64,000 nt of DNA from JBHIYN01 sp041984235 (GTDB lineage Bacteria > Pseudomonadota > Gammaproteobacteria > Ga0077536), in contig JBHIYN010000003.1 of assembly GCA_041984235.1 (NCBI GenBank), forward strand, positions 124,001 to 188,000, written 5' to 3'. The notes beneath the pieces were generated by a model. The model saw only the letters and a program-made list of their open reading frames with translations, ran no database searches and was not told where the DNA came from. Positions within the stretch are counted from its first letter, which is position 1; each line of letters starts with the position of its first letter. The translations under genes were made by a program, and so were the position numbers. Of the stretch, positions 8,488 to 16,281 are shown in pieces.

Positions 8488-9654
8488 TCAGTAAGAGCGG
8501 GGCAGGCCCAGCTCGCGCTCGGCCAGGTAGGACAGGACCAGGTTGGTCGAGATCGGCGCGATCCGGTAGAGGCGAGCCTCGCGGAACTTGCGCTCGATGT
8601 CGTACTCCTCCGCCATGGAGAAGCCGCCGTAGGTCTGCATGCAGGTATCGCCGGCCTCCCAGGATGCCTCCGAGGCGAGCATCTTCGCCATGTTGGCGAA
8701 GGTGCCGGTACGGTCGTCGCCGCTTTCGTACATGCGGCAGGCCTTCTCGAGCACGGCTTCCGCGGCCTCGGCCTGGGCATAGCAGCGCGCGATGGGGAAC
8801 TGTATGCCCTGGTTCTGGCCGATCGGACGGCCGAACACCACCCGCTCGCGTGCGTACTCCGATGCCTTGCGGATGAAGTAGCGCGCGTCGCCAACCGATT
8901 CGGCCGCAATCAGAATGCGCTCGGCATTCATGCCCGAGAGGATATAGCGAAAGCCCTTGCCTTCCTCGCCGATCAGGCTGGAGGCCGGGATCGGTACCGA
9001 ATCGAAGAAAACCTCGGTGGTCGAGTGGTTGACCATGGTCCGGATCGGCTTGATCGTCATGCCTTGCCTGGCGGCCTCACGCATGTCGATCAGGAACACC
9101 GAGAGACCATCGGCGCGCTTCTTGACCTCGTCCTTGGGGGTGGTGCGGGCGAGCAGGATCATCAGGTCCGAGTGCTCTGCACGGGAGGTCCACACCTTCT
9201 GGCCGTTGACGACGTAACGGTCGCCATCGCGCACTGCCATGGTCGAGATGCTGGTAGTGTCGGTGCCCGCGGTCGGCTCGGTCACGCCGAAGGCCTGCAG
9301 GCGCAGCTCACCGGAAGCAATGCCGGGCAGGTACTGTTCTTTCTGCGCATCGCTGCCATGGCGCAGCACCGTGCCCATGGTGTACATCTGCGCGTGGCAG
9401 GCGCCGGCATTGCCACCGAACTCGTGAATGGCCTTGAGGATCTCCGCGCCGATCGAAATCGGCAGGCCGCTGCCGCCGTACTCCTCCGGGATCAGGGAGG
9501 CGAGCAGCCCGAGCTCGGTCAGCTTGTTGACGAATGCCGTCGGGTATTCGCGGTTGCGGTCGCGCTCTCGCCAGTACTCGCCGTTGAATTCCTCGCAGAC
9601 CTTGGCCACGGTATCGCGAATCTGGGTGACGATTTCCTGTTGCTCTTCGCCCAT
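8488..9654 (-). CDS. Acyl-CoA dehydrogenase, IVD-like catalytic site
   Basis: A 388-residue flavoprotein with the ACAD pattern: EYGGSGLP, FGVTEPTAGTDTTSI, NGQKVWTSRAEHSDL, ERVVFGRPIGQNQGIQFP and QTYGGFSMAEEYDIER. The C-terminal place where medium-chain enzymes have the catalytic Glu (EGT) reads YRIAPISTN, without Glu. A Glu does occur in SGMNAERILIAA, the position used by isovaleryl-CoA and long-chain dehydrogenases. I infer an IVD/LCAD-type catalytic base and possibly a branched or bulky substrate. The ATG at 9654 gives normal family length; the Shine-Dalgarno is weak. It is followed by the CoA-transferase, 59 bp away. Confidence 0.92.
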   Translation of the reverse strand: MGEEQQEIVTQIRDTVAKVCEEFNGEYWRERDRNREYPTAFVNKLTELGLLASLIPEEYGGSGLPISIGAEILKAIHEFGGNAGACHAQMYTMGTVLRHGSDAQKEQYLPGIASGELRLQAFGVTEPTAGTDTTSISTMAVRDGDRYVVNGQKVWTSRAEHSDLMILLARTTPKDEVKKRADGLSVFLIDMREAARQGMTIKPIRTMVNHSTTEVFFDSVPIPASSLIGEEGKGFRYILSGMNAERILIAAESVGDARYFIRKASEYARERVVFGRPIGQNQGIQFPIARCYAQAEAAEAVLEKACRMYESGDDRTGTFANMAKMLASEASWEAGDTCMQTYGGFSMAEEYDIERKFREARLYRIAPISTNLVLSYLAERELGLPRSY

Positions 9655-9710
9655 GCTGGATGATCCATTCGATGGCGCGCGGCACCGCCGGCCGGCGCAT
9701 ATTGGGTAGG

Positions 9711-9745
9711 CGCCCGGCGCCACGCGGGAGCGGTGGCGCCGGGCG
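9711..9745. terminator. Strong hairpin between hydrolase and ACAD genes
   Basis: A perfect 13-bp GC-rich stem (9711-9723 with 9733-9745) with a 9-nt loop in the 113-bp gap between two minus-strand genes. It lacks a T run, so it could be an attenuator, a partial terminator or an mRNA-stability element that separates expression of the hydrolase/SCP2 pair from the acyl-CoA genes. Confidence 0.45.
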
Positions 9746-9767
9746 AATCAGGTCGCGGTACGCGGGA

Positions 9768-10616
9768 TCAGGGCTGAGCCAGGATCTTGTCGAGCACCGG
9801 CATCAGGTAGCGGTTGAAGATCTCGGGATTCTCACTCATGGGGAAGTGCCCGATTTCTTCCATGATGATGCATTCCGAGTTCTTGGTCTTCTTGGCCGTT
9901 TCCTCGGTCATCTCCGGCGTGCACGCGAAATCGTAGACGCCGGTCATGTAGTACATCGGGACCTTGCCGTCGAGCTTCTCGGTCTTGCCGCGGAAGTCGT
10001 GGTCGACGCTGTAGAAGTATAGGTCGCCCTTGAACACGCCCGGGCCGCCCTGGGCGTAGTACCACCAGGTCTCCCAGCGGTACTTGTCGGGGCTTTGCGG
10101 CGCCATCAGGCCGAACACCGAGGTGGCGCAGGTCTCGCCGCCGTGAATGTGCGAGTGACGCAGCCAGTCGAGGTGCCAGCCGGGGCTGTATTCACAGGCC
10201 TCGATGGCGATCAGTGCGCGCACGTCATCCGCGTAGTTCTGCGCCAGGTGCAGGCAGATGTTGCCGCCCATGGACGAACCCATGATGACCGGCTTGTCCA
10301 GCCCCAGCTCCTTGCAGAACGCCATCAGGATACCGGAGTAGAACTTGGCGGTGAGCTTGTATTCCTCGTTCTCGTGATACCACTCGTAGGGCGGGATCGA
10401 CTTGCCGTGACGCGGCAGGTCGAGCGCGATGACGCGGAAATTCTTGTTGATTGCGGGGTCGCACAACTGGTGCCGCCACTCGCGCGAGTCGGTGCCTGCG
10501 GTGTGCAGGCAGACCATCGGGATGCCTTCGCCGGCTTCCTCGAAGAAGATGCGGTATTCGGTGCCTTCGTACGGGACCCATACGTAGCGGCCGGTAATTG
10601 GTTCGATATTAGCCAT
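9768..10616 (-). CDS. Alpha/beta hydrolase (copy A of a mirrored pair)
   Basis: A 282-residue alpha/beta hydrolase. The nucleophile elbow is GSSMGG (Ser115) and the C-terminal His lies in EIGHFPMSENPE; the oxyanion strand reads MVCLHTAGTDS and the next strand FRVIALDLPRHGKS. The start at 10616 has GGAGAG upstream. It lies 26 bp after the SCP2-like gene. A homologous hydrolase with the same CxHTAG, IALDLPxHxxS and IGHxPM motifs lies at 12801-13634, also next to an SCP2-like gene. Family members include esterases, haloalkane dehalogenases and C-C hydrolases; the substrate is unknown. Confidence 0.92.
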   Translation of the reverse strand: MANIEPITGRYVWVPYEGTEYRIFFEEAGEGIPMVCLHTAGTDSREWRHQLCDPAINKNFRVIALDLPRHGKSIPPYEWYHENEEYKLTAKFYSGILMAFCKELGLDKPVIMGSSMGGNICLHLAQNYADDVRALIAIEACEYSPGWHLDWLRHSHIHGGETCATSVFGLMAPQSPDKYRWETWWYYAQGGPGVFKGDLYFYSVDHDFRGKTEKLDGKVPMYYMTGVYDFACTPEMTEETAKKTKNSECIIMEEIGHFPMSENPEIFNRYLMPVLDKILAQP

Positions 10617-10642
10617 CGGAAATCTCTCCTGGGTCGGCGCGC

Positions 10643-11020
10643 TCAGACTTCGCGCATGCGGTCGAGCGCCCACATCAGCGCGCGCATGTTCTGCCACAGC
10701 ACCATCTGGTCACCTTCCAGCGTGACGCGGCCGTGCAGCGGATGGGCCATCGCCCACAGGTCGTTGTACATCGGCGGTGGTGTCGGCTGGCAGAACTTCT
10801 CCCAGCTCTCGGCCGGGCCGCGTATGGCCAGGCTGTAGCAGGTCTCGGGACCGATCTCGTCGGTCAGCTCGGCCAGCTTGCCCTTGTCGAACGAAACGAC
10901 GTATTGCTTGTCGCCGAAACCGAACAGCAGTTGTGCGGTGAAATGTTTGCCGATCCAGCTCATCGGACCGTTCTTGTTCACCGCGTCCTGCCATTTCTTC
11001 ATCCAGGACTTGTCGAACAT
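10643..11020 (-). CDS. Small SCP2-like (sterol-carrier) protein, copy A
   Basis: A 125-residue protein without signal peptide. The segments FGFGDKQYVVSFDKGKLAEL, WEKFCQ, YNDLWAMAH and RVTLEGDQMVLWQNMRALMW follow the beta-strand/helix order of SCP2-type lipid-binding domains, in which a hydrophobic C-terminal helix closes a lipid tunnel. A good ribosome-binding site (GGGGAGA) precedes the ATG. It is the first gene of the minus-strand run down to 5270 and probably holds a hydrophobic substrate or acyl-CoA for the hydrolase encoded next. The family call rests on pattern, not on a search. Confidence 0.65.
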   Translation of the reverse strand: MFDKSWMKKWQDAVNKNGPMSWIGKHFTAQLLFGFGDKQYVVSFDKGKLAELTDEIGPETCYSLAIRGPAESWEKFCQPTPPPMYNDLWAMAHPLHGRVTLEGDQMVLWQNMRALMWALDRMREV

Positions 11021-11261
11021 CTCTTGTCTCCCCTAGCCGCGGCGGGGCACCCCGGTCCGCGAATGTTGCATTGCACCAGCCCGGGTCGGCCCGGTGCGCC
11101 GAGTCGCAGGCTGTCGCCTGCGACGGGTCGACCGGGTCGGTTCGAGCCGTTGCGGGACGTTGCCTGCGGGATCCCGTGCAGCTTAATGAGTCTGCCAACG
11201 ATATGTAAACAATATCCTCGCGATAGCGAGCATAAGAAAAATCAATAGCCGACCGACGCGC

Positions 11262-12176
11262 TCACACCAGCGCATTCCAGAATCGCCCGTCGAGACTGCG
11301 CACGCACTCGCGCAGCAGGGCGGTGGTGGCGCGCGCCGCGTTGGACAGCGGGCGTGAGCTGACGCGCGCGAGGTCCATGCGCCGCTCGACGCGTGGCGCG
11401 ACGATGCGCACGGCATGCAGCTCACCGCGTTCGACGTCCTCGGCTACCGCGGCGCGTGACAGGATGGTCTTGCCTACACCGGCGCGTGCAAGCGCTTTCA
11501 TCTGGGTGAAGGCGTCGATCTCCACCGTGGGGTTGAGCGCCACGCCATGATCGGCCGCGGTGCGGTCGAGCATGTCGCGCAGACCATGGTGACGGCCGGG
11601 CAGGATCAGCGGCAGGTCCGCCAGCGCGGCAAAGCGCACGGTGCGCGGGCGTGGCCGGTCGGCTGCGCTCTGCACCAGGTACAGTCCCTCGCTCAACAAC
11701 GGCTCGGCATGAATGCCGCTGTCACGCTGCACGCCGTGCAGGATGCAGGCGTCGAGCTGGCCGCTGCGCAGCCATTCGAGCACGTAGCCGCTGGTGCCCT
11801 CGACCACGCGCAGCGCGACCTTGGGCAGCTCGGACTGCATGCGCACGATCAGGGGCACGCTGAGCACGGCGCTGACCGAAGGCGGCAGGCCGAGCACCAC
11901 GCTGCCACTGGGATCGCTGGCACCGGCGCGTAGCGCTTCGCGGGCATCGTCGACCTGCTCGAGGATGGCGCGCGCCCGGTGCAGCAATTCGATGCCGGCC
12001 TCGGTCGGTGCGACCCCGCGCACCGAGCGGTGCAGCAGCCTGACTCCGAGACCGTCCTCGAGCTTGGCCATCTGCTGGCTCAATGCCGGCTGTGCGACGT
12101 AGAGCGATTCCGCGGCACGCTTCATGGAGCCCTTCTCCACGATCTCGACGAAGTAGCGCAGGCTGCGAAGATCCAT
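11262..12176 (-). CDS. LysR-type transcriptional regulator
   Basis: A 304-residue LysR protein. The N-terminal winged HTH (MDLRSLRYFVEIVEKGSMKR, then AAESLYVAQPALSQQMAKLE) is followed by an effector-binding domain with RVVEGTSGYVLEWLRSGQLD and LILPGRHHGLRDMLD. The start at 12176 is chosen because it begins the conserved HTH; the longer reading upstream is not LysR-like. It stands between two SCP2-like/hydrolase pairs and is divergent from the right-hand pair, the usual arrangement for a LysR regulator and its target. It is a candidate controller of both pairs and of the acyl-CoA genes to the left; the inducer is unknown. Confidence 0.95.
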   Translation of the reverse strand: MDLRSLRYFVEIVEKGSMKRAAESLYVAQPALSQQMAKLEDGLGVRLLHRSVRGVAPTEAGIELLHRARAILEQVDDAREALRAGASDPSGSVVLGLPPSVSAVLSVPLIVRMQSELPKVALRVVEGTSGYVLEWLRSGQLDACILHGVQRDSGIHAEPLLSEGLYLVQSAADRPRPRTVRFAALADLPLILPGRHHGLRDMLDRTAADHGVALNPTVEIDAFTQMKALARAGVGKTILSRAAVAEDVERGELHAVRIVAPRVERRMDLARVSSRPLSNAARATTALLRECVRSLDGRFWNALV

Positions 12177-12346
12177 CGCTCGAACGACGCGGTTTGATAA
12201 TAAGGCAAGTGTATCGCCAAGCAGGGTGATATGCCCGTGGCTTATACCCGCCCCGCCCGGGCGTACCGGCAGCGCGGTTTGCAGCACGCGCTTCGATTGC
12301 CGACAATCCCGTGCGCACCGATTACCCGCCGCGGAGATTTTTTTGC
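12177..12346. promoter_or_regulatory. Divergent control region between LysR gene and SCP2-like gene
   Basis: A 170-bp gap between divergently read genes, more AT-rich near 12190-12240 (TTTGATAATAAGG and GTGATATGCC) than its surroundings. It is the natural place for LysR binding and two promoters. I could not settle on a single T-N11-A site. Confidence 0.4.
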
Positions 12347-12769
12347 ATGTCTTTCCTCGCTGACGCTGCCCTGCAGCAGAAGTTCGTCGATGCGCTCAAC
12401 GCCAACGAGGCGTTCGCGACCCAGGCTGCCGTGTTCGACGGCGCCATCCAGCTCGAAGTGGACCAGGACTGTCTCTGGCTCAAGGTCTACAAGGGACGGG
12501 TCATCGATCACCAGGCGACGCCGTCACCGTTCGGTTACACCTTCAAGCTCGCCGGCCCGGAGGCCGCCTGGCGCATGCTGCTGAGTGGCGAACGCCTGTG
12601 GGCTGACCTGACCTATCCCGGCAAGCGCTACTTCGACGACGATCCCGGGCTCCAACGGGTCGGCGAGATGAGCGCCCCGATCAGCATCGAAGGCAACCTG
12701 CTCGAAGCCGGGCGCCTGACCGAGGCGACTTTCGAGATCGCCTACACCCTCAAGAACGCAGCGGCCTGA
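12347..12769 (+). CDS. SCP2-like (sterol-carrier) protein, copy B
   Basis: A 140-residue protein lacking a signal peptide. IQLEVDQDCLWLKVYKGRV, YTFKLAGPEAAWRMLLSGE and ISIEGNLLEAGRL match the strand-helix layout of SCP2-type lipid carriers. GGAG lies 9 bp ahead of the ATG at 12347. It is divergent from the LysR gene and followed after 31 bp by an alpha/beta hydrolase, mirroring the 10643/9768 pair on the other side of the regulator. Probably a cytoplasmic binder of a hydrophobic acid or CoA ester; ligand unknown. Confidence 0.72.
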   Translation: MSFLADAALQQKFVDALNANEAFATQAAVFDGAIQLEVDQDCLWLKVYKGRVIDHQATPSPFGYTFKLAGPEAAWRMLLSGERLWADLTYPGKRYFDDDPGLQRVGEMSAPISIEGNLLEAGRLTEATFEIAYTLKNAAA

Positions 12770-12800
12770 GCGCCGTCCGCCACAGCCCAGGAGACATCCC

Positions 12801-13634
12801 ATGGCCACACCCGAGGATATTCGCGGACACTACGTCAGAGTCGACGGCACGCGCACTTTCTACGACGAGCTCGGCGAAGGACAGCCGCTGATCTGCGTGC
12901 ATACCGCCGGCGCCAGCTCGCTGGAGTACGCCCACATCCTGCCGCACTACGCCGAACAGGGGTTCCGCGCCATCGCGCTGGACCTGCCGGGCCATTCGCG
13001 CTCCTACCCGGTGGCGTGGAAGCAGCACCGCTCGATCCACGAGCATGCCGAGTTCCTGCACGCCTTCGTCAACACGCTGGGGTTGCGTTCGCCCGTCGTG
13101 ACCGGCTGCTCCATCGGCGGCGACATCACGCTCGACTATGCTGCCCATCACTGGCGCGAGATGGCCGCCGGCATTGCCATGGAAGGCCTCGGCCGCTCGC
13201 CGACCTTCCCGGTGCCCAGCCACCTGGTGCATCCTTCGTGGGCGCCCGGCTGGCAGGACATGATGGAGCGCGCCGCGCTCGAGTCGCTGGGGCGGAATAC
13301 GCCGGCGGACAAGCGCGAGGAGCTGCGCTGGCAGCATCGCAATTCCCAGGTCAGCGCGGTCGGCGATCTCGAAGGCTGGTCACAGCACGACGTGCTGGCG
13401 CAGCTCCCCGCGGTGCAGTGCCCGATGCTGGTGGTGCGCGGCGAGGACGACTTCTGGGTGCCGCGCGAGTTGGCCGACGAGACGGCTGCCGCAATGCCGC
13501 GTGGCGAAGTGGTGCACCTCGACGGCATCGGGCATTACCCGATGTTCGAGGATCCGGCCGGGATCGCCGCGTTGACCGGCGATTTCTGCCGGCGGCACGG
13601 CGTGCTGGGGGAAGCGGGACGCGGCGCCGCCTGA
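12801..13634 (+). CDS. Alpha/beta hydrolase (copy B of a mirrored pair)
   Basis: A 277-residue alpha/beta hydrolase with nucleophile elbow GCSIGG (Ser104), an acid in GEDDFWVPRE, and His in LDGIGHYPMFEDP. The oxyanion segment is LICVHTAGASS. It resembles the hydrolase at 9768-10616 in motif spacing and wording, so the two are probably paralogues. The ribosome-binding site is GGAG at a normal distance. A 26-bp inverted repeat overlaps the stop codon. The role is ester, lactone or C-C bond hydrolysis in the pathway governed by the adjacent LysR protein (inference). Confidence 0.92.
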   Translation: MATPEDIRGHYVRVDGTRTFYDELGEGQPLICVHTAGASSLEYAHILPHYAEQGFRAIALDLPGHSRSYPVAWKQHRSIHEHAEFLHAFVNTLGLRSPVVTGCSIGGDITLDYAAHHWREMAAGIAMEGLGRSPTFPVPSHLVHPSWAPGWQDMMERAALESLGRNTPADKREELRWQHRNSQVSAVGDLEGWSQHDVLAQLPAVQCPMLVVRGEDDFWVPRELADETAAAMPRGEVVHLDGIGHYPMFEDPAGIAALTGDFCRRHGVLGEAGRGAA

Positions 13635-13645
13635 GCGGCGCCGCG
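13620..13645. terminator. Stop-codon hairpin between convergent genes
   Basis: A perfect 11-bp GC stem (13620-13630 with 13635-13645) whose CTGA loop contains the hydrolase stop codon. It lies between converging genes and may terminate both, though there is no T run. Confidence 0.4.
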
Positions 13646-13652
13646 GACATTC

Positions 13653-13973
13653 TCAGCCCTTCGCCAGGGTCTCGAGCTGCCTGGCCCAGTTCTCGTAGGC
13701 GCGCAGGGGTTTCCAGCTTACCCGCGGTACGACGTGCGCGTAGCCCAGGCGCCAGATCGGCAGGCTGTGCACGATCTCGTCGATCTGGTCACCCGAGTCG
13801 ACCTCCATCACTGCGATGATCTGATATTCGCCGGCGACCTTCCAGATGGCCTTAATGGCGCCGGCCTTGACCGCTTCGATGGCGGCGACCGACTCCTGCC
13901 GCCAGACCTCGAAGAATTCCTTGTTGGACAAAGACTCCGGCTTGGCCAGGTCGGCGGTCATCATTACGAGCAT
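13653..13973 (-). CDS. Muconolactone-isomerase-like protein
   Basis: A 106-residue ferredoxin-fold protein of the muconolactone delta-isomerase type. GAIKAIWKVAGEYQIIAVME and DEIVHSLPIWRLGYAHVVPR align with the WRxAGxY and LPLFPYMDIEV segments of that family. Members isomerise lactones in aromatic degradation or act as small decamers of unknown role. AAGGAG sits at the right distance before the ATG at 13973. It is a single gene convergent with the hydrolase. No catechol-pathway genes are nearby, so true muconolactone isomerisation is unproven. Confidence 0.72.
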   Translation of the reverse strand: MLVMMTADLAKPESLSNKEFFEVWRQESVAAIEAVKAGAIKAIWKVAGEYQIIAVMEVDSGDQIDEIVHSLPIWRLGYAHVVPRVSWKPLRAYENWARQLETLAKG

Positions 13974-14052
13974 CGTGTTTCTCCTTGTGCAGTCGTGTGA
14001 AACCCGCGAACCGACGCGGGCGGGCGCAAGATAACCCGCTGCGCGCCTGCTT

Positions 14053-14547
14053 TCACCCGCTTTCCAGCACGGCCAGGTTGGAAGCGGCGCGCCGCCGGTC
14101 GGGATCCTCGGTCGCGGCCGTGTTCTCGAGCACGGCGAGGTAATCCGGCGGCAGCGCGTGACGACGGGCACCGGCCACCACCAGCGCCTTGTACCAGTCG
14201 TAAGGGACGAGCGAGCGATCGACGTGGCTGTCGTTCGGCAGGTAGACGTAGCAGCGCCCGCTCTCGCCGAGATCGAGCCAGCTTGCGGCGTAGCCCCGGC
14301 CGGCACCCTCGACACGATCGAGCGTGGCCCGCGCGCTCGCCGCGATGGCGAACACCACGCCCCACGCCGACGCACCCGGCCGGCGTTCGATCATGCACTT
14401 GCCGGAACCGTCTGCGCCGCGCTTGCAGAAGCTGAGCGCCCAGCCGTCCAGCCGCACCACTTCCAGCGGGCGCACCTCGCCGACGCGCGCGGCAAGGCGC
14501 CCGGGATGCAGGTTGGAGCCGTAGGCCAGGTAGCGCAGCGTACTCAT
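14053..14547 (-). CDS. Gamma-glutamylcyclotransferase-like protein
   Basis: A 164-residue protein with the GGCT/AIG2 hallmark YLAYGSNLHPGRL near the N-terminus and LDRVEGAGRGY carrying the catalytic-position Glu. Further segments WGVVFAIA and CYVYLPNDSHVDRSL fit the beta-barrel fold. The family releases 5-oxoproline from gamma-glutamyl amines or peptides, often in glutathione turnover. The ATG at 14547 starts the conserved core; a longer reading would overlap the RidA gene end. It probably forms a unit with RidA, 29 bp upstream. Confidence 0.88.
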   Translation of the reverse strand: MSTLRYLAYGSNLHPGRLAARVGEVRPLEVVRLDGWALSFCKRGADGSGKCMIERRPGASAWGVVFAIAASARATLDRVEGAGRGYAASWLDLGESGRCYVYLPNDSHVDRSLVPYDWYKALVVAGARRHALPPDYLAVLENTAATEDPDRRRAASNLAVLESG

Positions 14548-14576
14548 CGAACGGGGGCAGGCTACTGCGGCCGGCG

Positions 14577-14960
14577 TCAGCCGGCGTAGGCGACGACCTC
14601 GATTTCGATCAGCGCCTCGGGCAGCGCCAGCGCAGAGCACACGGTCGAGCGCGCCGGGGGAGCATCACCGAAGGCCGCTGCGTAGACGCGGTTGAAAGCG
14701 GCGAAGTGGGCCATGTCGGTCAGCCACACGGTCGCTTTCACGACGTCGTCCAGGTCGAGCCCGGCCAGCTCCAGCACCTCGCGGATGTTGCGCAGACAGT
14801 GCTCGGTCTGCGCTTCGATGCCGCCGGCCAGGCGGCCATCGGGCTCGAAGCCGAGCTGCCCCGAGAGGAACACGAACCCGCCTGCACGCACGGCCTTCGC
14901 CAGCGGCAGGGCGGTGCCGTCGGCCAGTGTCAGACGGCCACCAATGAGGTCACGGGCCAT
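14577..14960 (-). CDS. RidA/YjgF-family deaminase
   Basis: A 127-residue RidA protein: LSGQLGFEPDGRLAGGIEAQ, REVLELAGLDLDDVVKATVW, and PPARSTVCSALALP with the Arg that binds the substrate carboxylate in RidA enzymes, followed by IEIEVVAYAG. RidA hydrolyses reactive enamine/imine intermediates to ketoacids and ammonia; other family members serve in catabolic operons. AGGAG lies 8 bp before the ATG. It is divergent from the enolase-superfamily gene at 15133. Confidence 0.93.
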   Translation of the reverse strand: MARDLIGGRLTLADGTALPLAKAVRAGGFVFLSGQLGFEPDGRLAGGIEAQTEHCLRNIREVLELAGLDLDDVVKATVWLTDMAHFAAFNRVYAAAFGDAPPARSTVCSALALPEALIEIEVVAYAG

Positions 14961-15054
14961 GATGATCTCCTGTCTTTGACGGTTGTGCCGCGGCCATGCC
15001 GGGGCGAATCATGCAACGCGCCCGCCCCGTGCCCCGGCAGCGGCTGCGATGCCC

Positions 15055-15069
15055 GCGCTATAGTAGCGC
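15055..15069. promoter_or_regulatory. Palindrome overlapping a possible -10 box
   Basis: GCGCTA-TAG-TAGCGC is a perfect 6-bp inverted repeat with a 3-bp centre. TATAGT at 15059-15064 resembles a -10 box. It lies in the 172-bp region between the divergent RidA and enolase-superfamily genes and could be an operator for the latter. A 20-codon open frame (15071-15133) runs from here and its TGA overlaps the gene start in TGATG. Confidence 0.35.
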
Positions 15070-15132
15070 GATGTCTGACCATTCCCTGCGTGCCGCACGA
15101 TCGCGCGGCACGGCCCGCGACGTGCGCGCCTG

Positions 15133-16281
15133 ATGGCCACCATCACCGGCGTCACCGCGCGTGCCATTTCCTTTCCGGTGCCCGAGGCCTACCAGGTCAG
15201 CCTCGGGATCGGCCGCACCGTCAAGCGCGACGCGGTGCTGGTGCGCGTCGATACCGACGCCGGGATCAGCGGCTGGGGCGAAGCGCACGCAGCGCGCGCA
15301 CCGACCGCGATCGCGGAGCTCGTCAACACTACTCTGGCAGCACTGGTCACCGGGCTGGATGCCCGTGATACCGAGGCCGTGTGGCAGCGCGTCTACCGCA
15401 TGCAACTGGCCAGCCACGGCGCCGGCGCGGCTGCCGTCATCGGCCTGTCCGGCATCGATCTCGCCCTGTGGGACATCAAGGGCCGGCTCGCGAACCAGCC
15501 GGTGTGGGCCCTGCTCGGTGGCAACGCACGGCCGCAGGCGTCGTACGCCGGCGGCATCGCGCTCGGCTTCGCAGCGCCGACGGCGCTGGTGGAGGAGGCT
15601 GCCATGCTGGTTGCCCAGGGTTATCGCGCACTGAAGCTGCGCGTCGGCGACACCGCGGCGCGCGACCGGGCGCGCATCGAGGCGGTGCGCGAGGCGCTCG
15701 GCAGCGACGTCGACATCCTCGTCGATGGCAACACCGCCTGCACCCGCGAGCACGTCGCCAGCCTCGCCCCGGTGCTCGCCGCGAATGCCATCGGCTGGCT
15801 GGAGGAGCCCTTCCCGGCCCATGACTGGCGCAGCTACCAGGCGGCGGCAGCGGATCTCCGCACGCCCCTGGCGGCAGGCGAGAACCACTACACGCGGTTC
15901 GACTTCGAACGCCTGCTCGACGACGGCGCGGTGCGGGTCTGGCAACCCGACCTGTCCAAGACCGGCGGGCTGACCGAGGGCCTGCGCATCGCGCGTCTGG
16001 CGGCGGACGCCGGCATTCGCATCCATCCGCACACCTCGCTCACGGCACTCAACATGGCGGCCTCGCTACATCTGCTGAGCGCCATCGACAACGGCGGTTA
16101 CTTCGAGGCCGACGTGACCCGTTTCAACCCGCTGCGCGACGGCTTCGGCGCGGCCGCGGAGCGCTTCCACCCGCAGCGGGCGGCACACGTCAGCGCCCCC
16201 GAGGGGCCGGGCCTGGGCGTCGCACCCGAGCCCGACGTGTTCGAGCGCTTTCCGCCGATTGCCGGCGCCGGCTACGTCTGA
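15133..16281 (+). CDS. Mandelate racemase / muconate-lactonizing enzyme family (enolase superfamily)
   Basis: A 382-residue enolase-superfamily enzyme. Metal ligands are readable as Asp198 (LVDGN), Glu224 (GWLEEP) and Glu250 (AAGEN). The general bases are Lys168 in ALKLRVG (KxR instead of the usual KxK) and a His-Asp dyad formed by Asp273 (QPDLSKTGG) and His300 (HPHTS), which places it in the mandelate-racemase subgroup: sugar-acid dehydratases, racemases and similar enzymes. These abstract the alpha proton of a carboxylate in the cytoplasm. No clear Shine-Dalgarno is present; the start overlaps the stop of a tiny upstream frame. The 3' end overlaps the converging methyltransferase gene by 10 bp. 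Confidence 0.93.
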   Translation: MATITGVTARAISFPVPEAYQVSLGIGRTVKRDAVLVRVDTDAGISGWGEAHAARAPTAIAELVNTTLAALVTGLDARDTEAVWQRVYRMQLASHGAGAAAVIGLSGIDLALWDIKGRLANQPVWALLGGNARPQASYAGGIALGFAAPTALVEEAAMLVAQGYRALKLRVGDTAARDRARIEAVREALGSDVDILVDGNTACTREHVASLAPVLAANAIGWLEEPFPAHDWRSYQAAAADLRTPLAAGENHYTRFDFERLLDDGAVRVWQPDLSKTGGLTEGLRIARLAADAGIRIHPHTSLTALNMAASLHLLSAIDNGGYFEADVTRFNPLRDGFGAAAERFHPQRAAHVSAPEGPGLGVAPEPDVFERFPPIAGAGYV

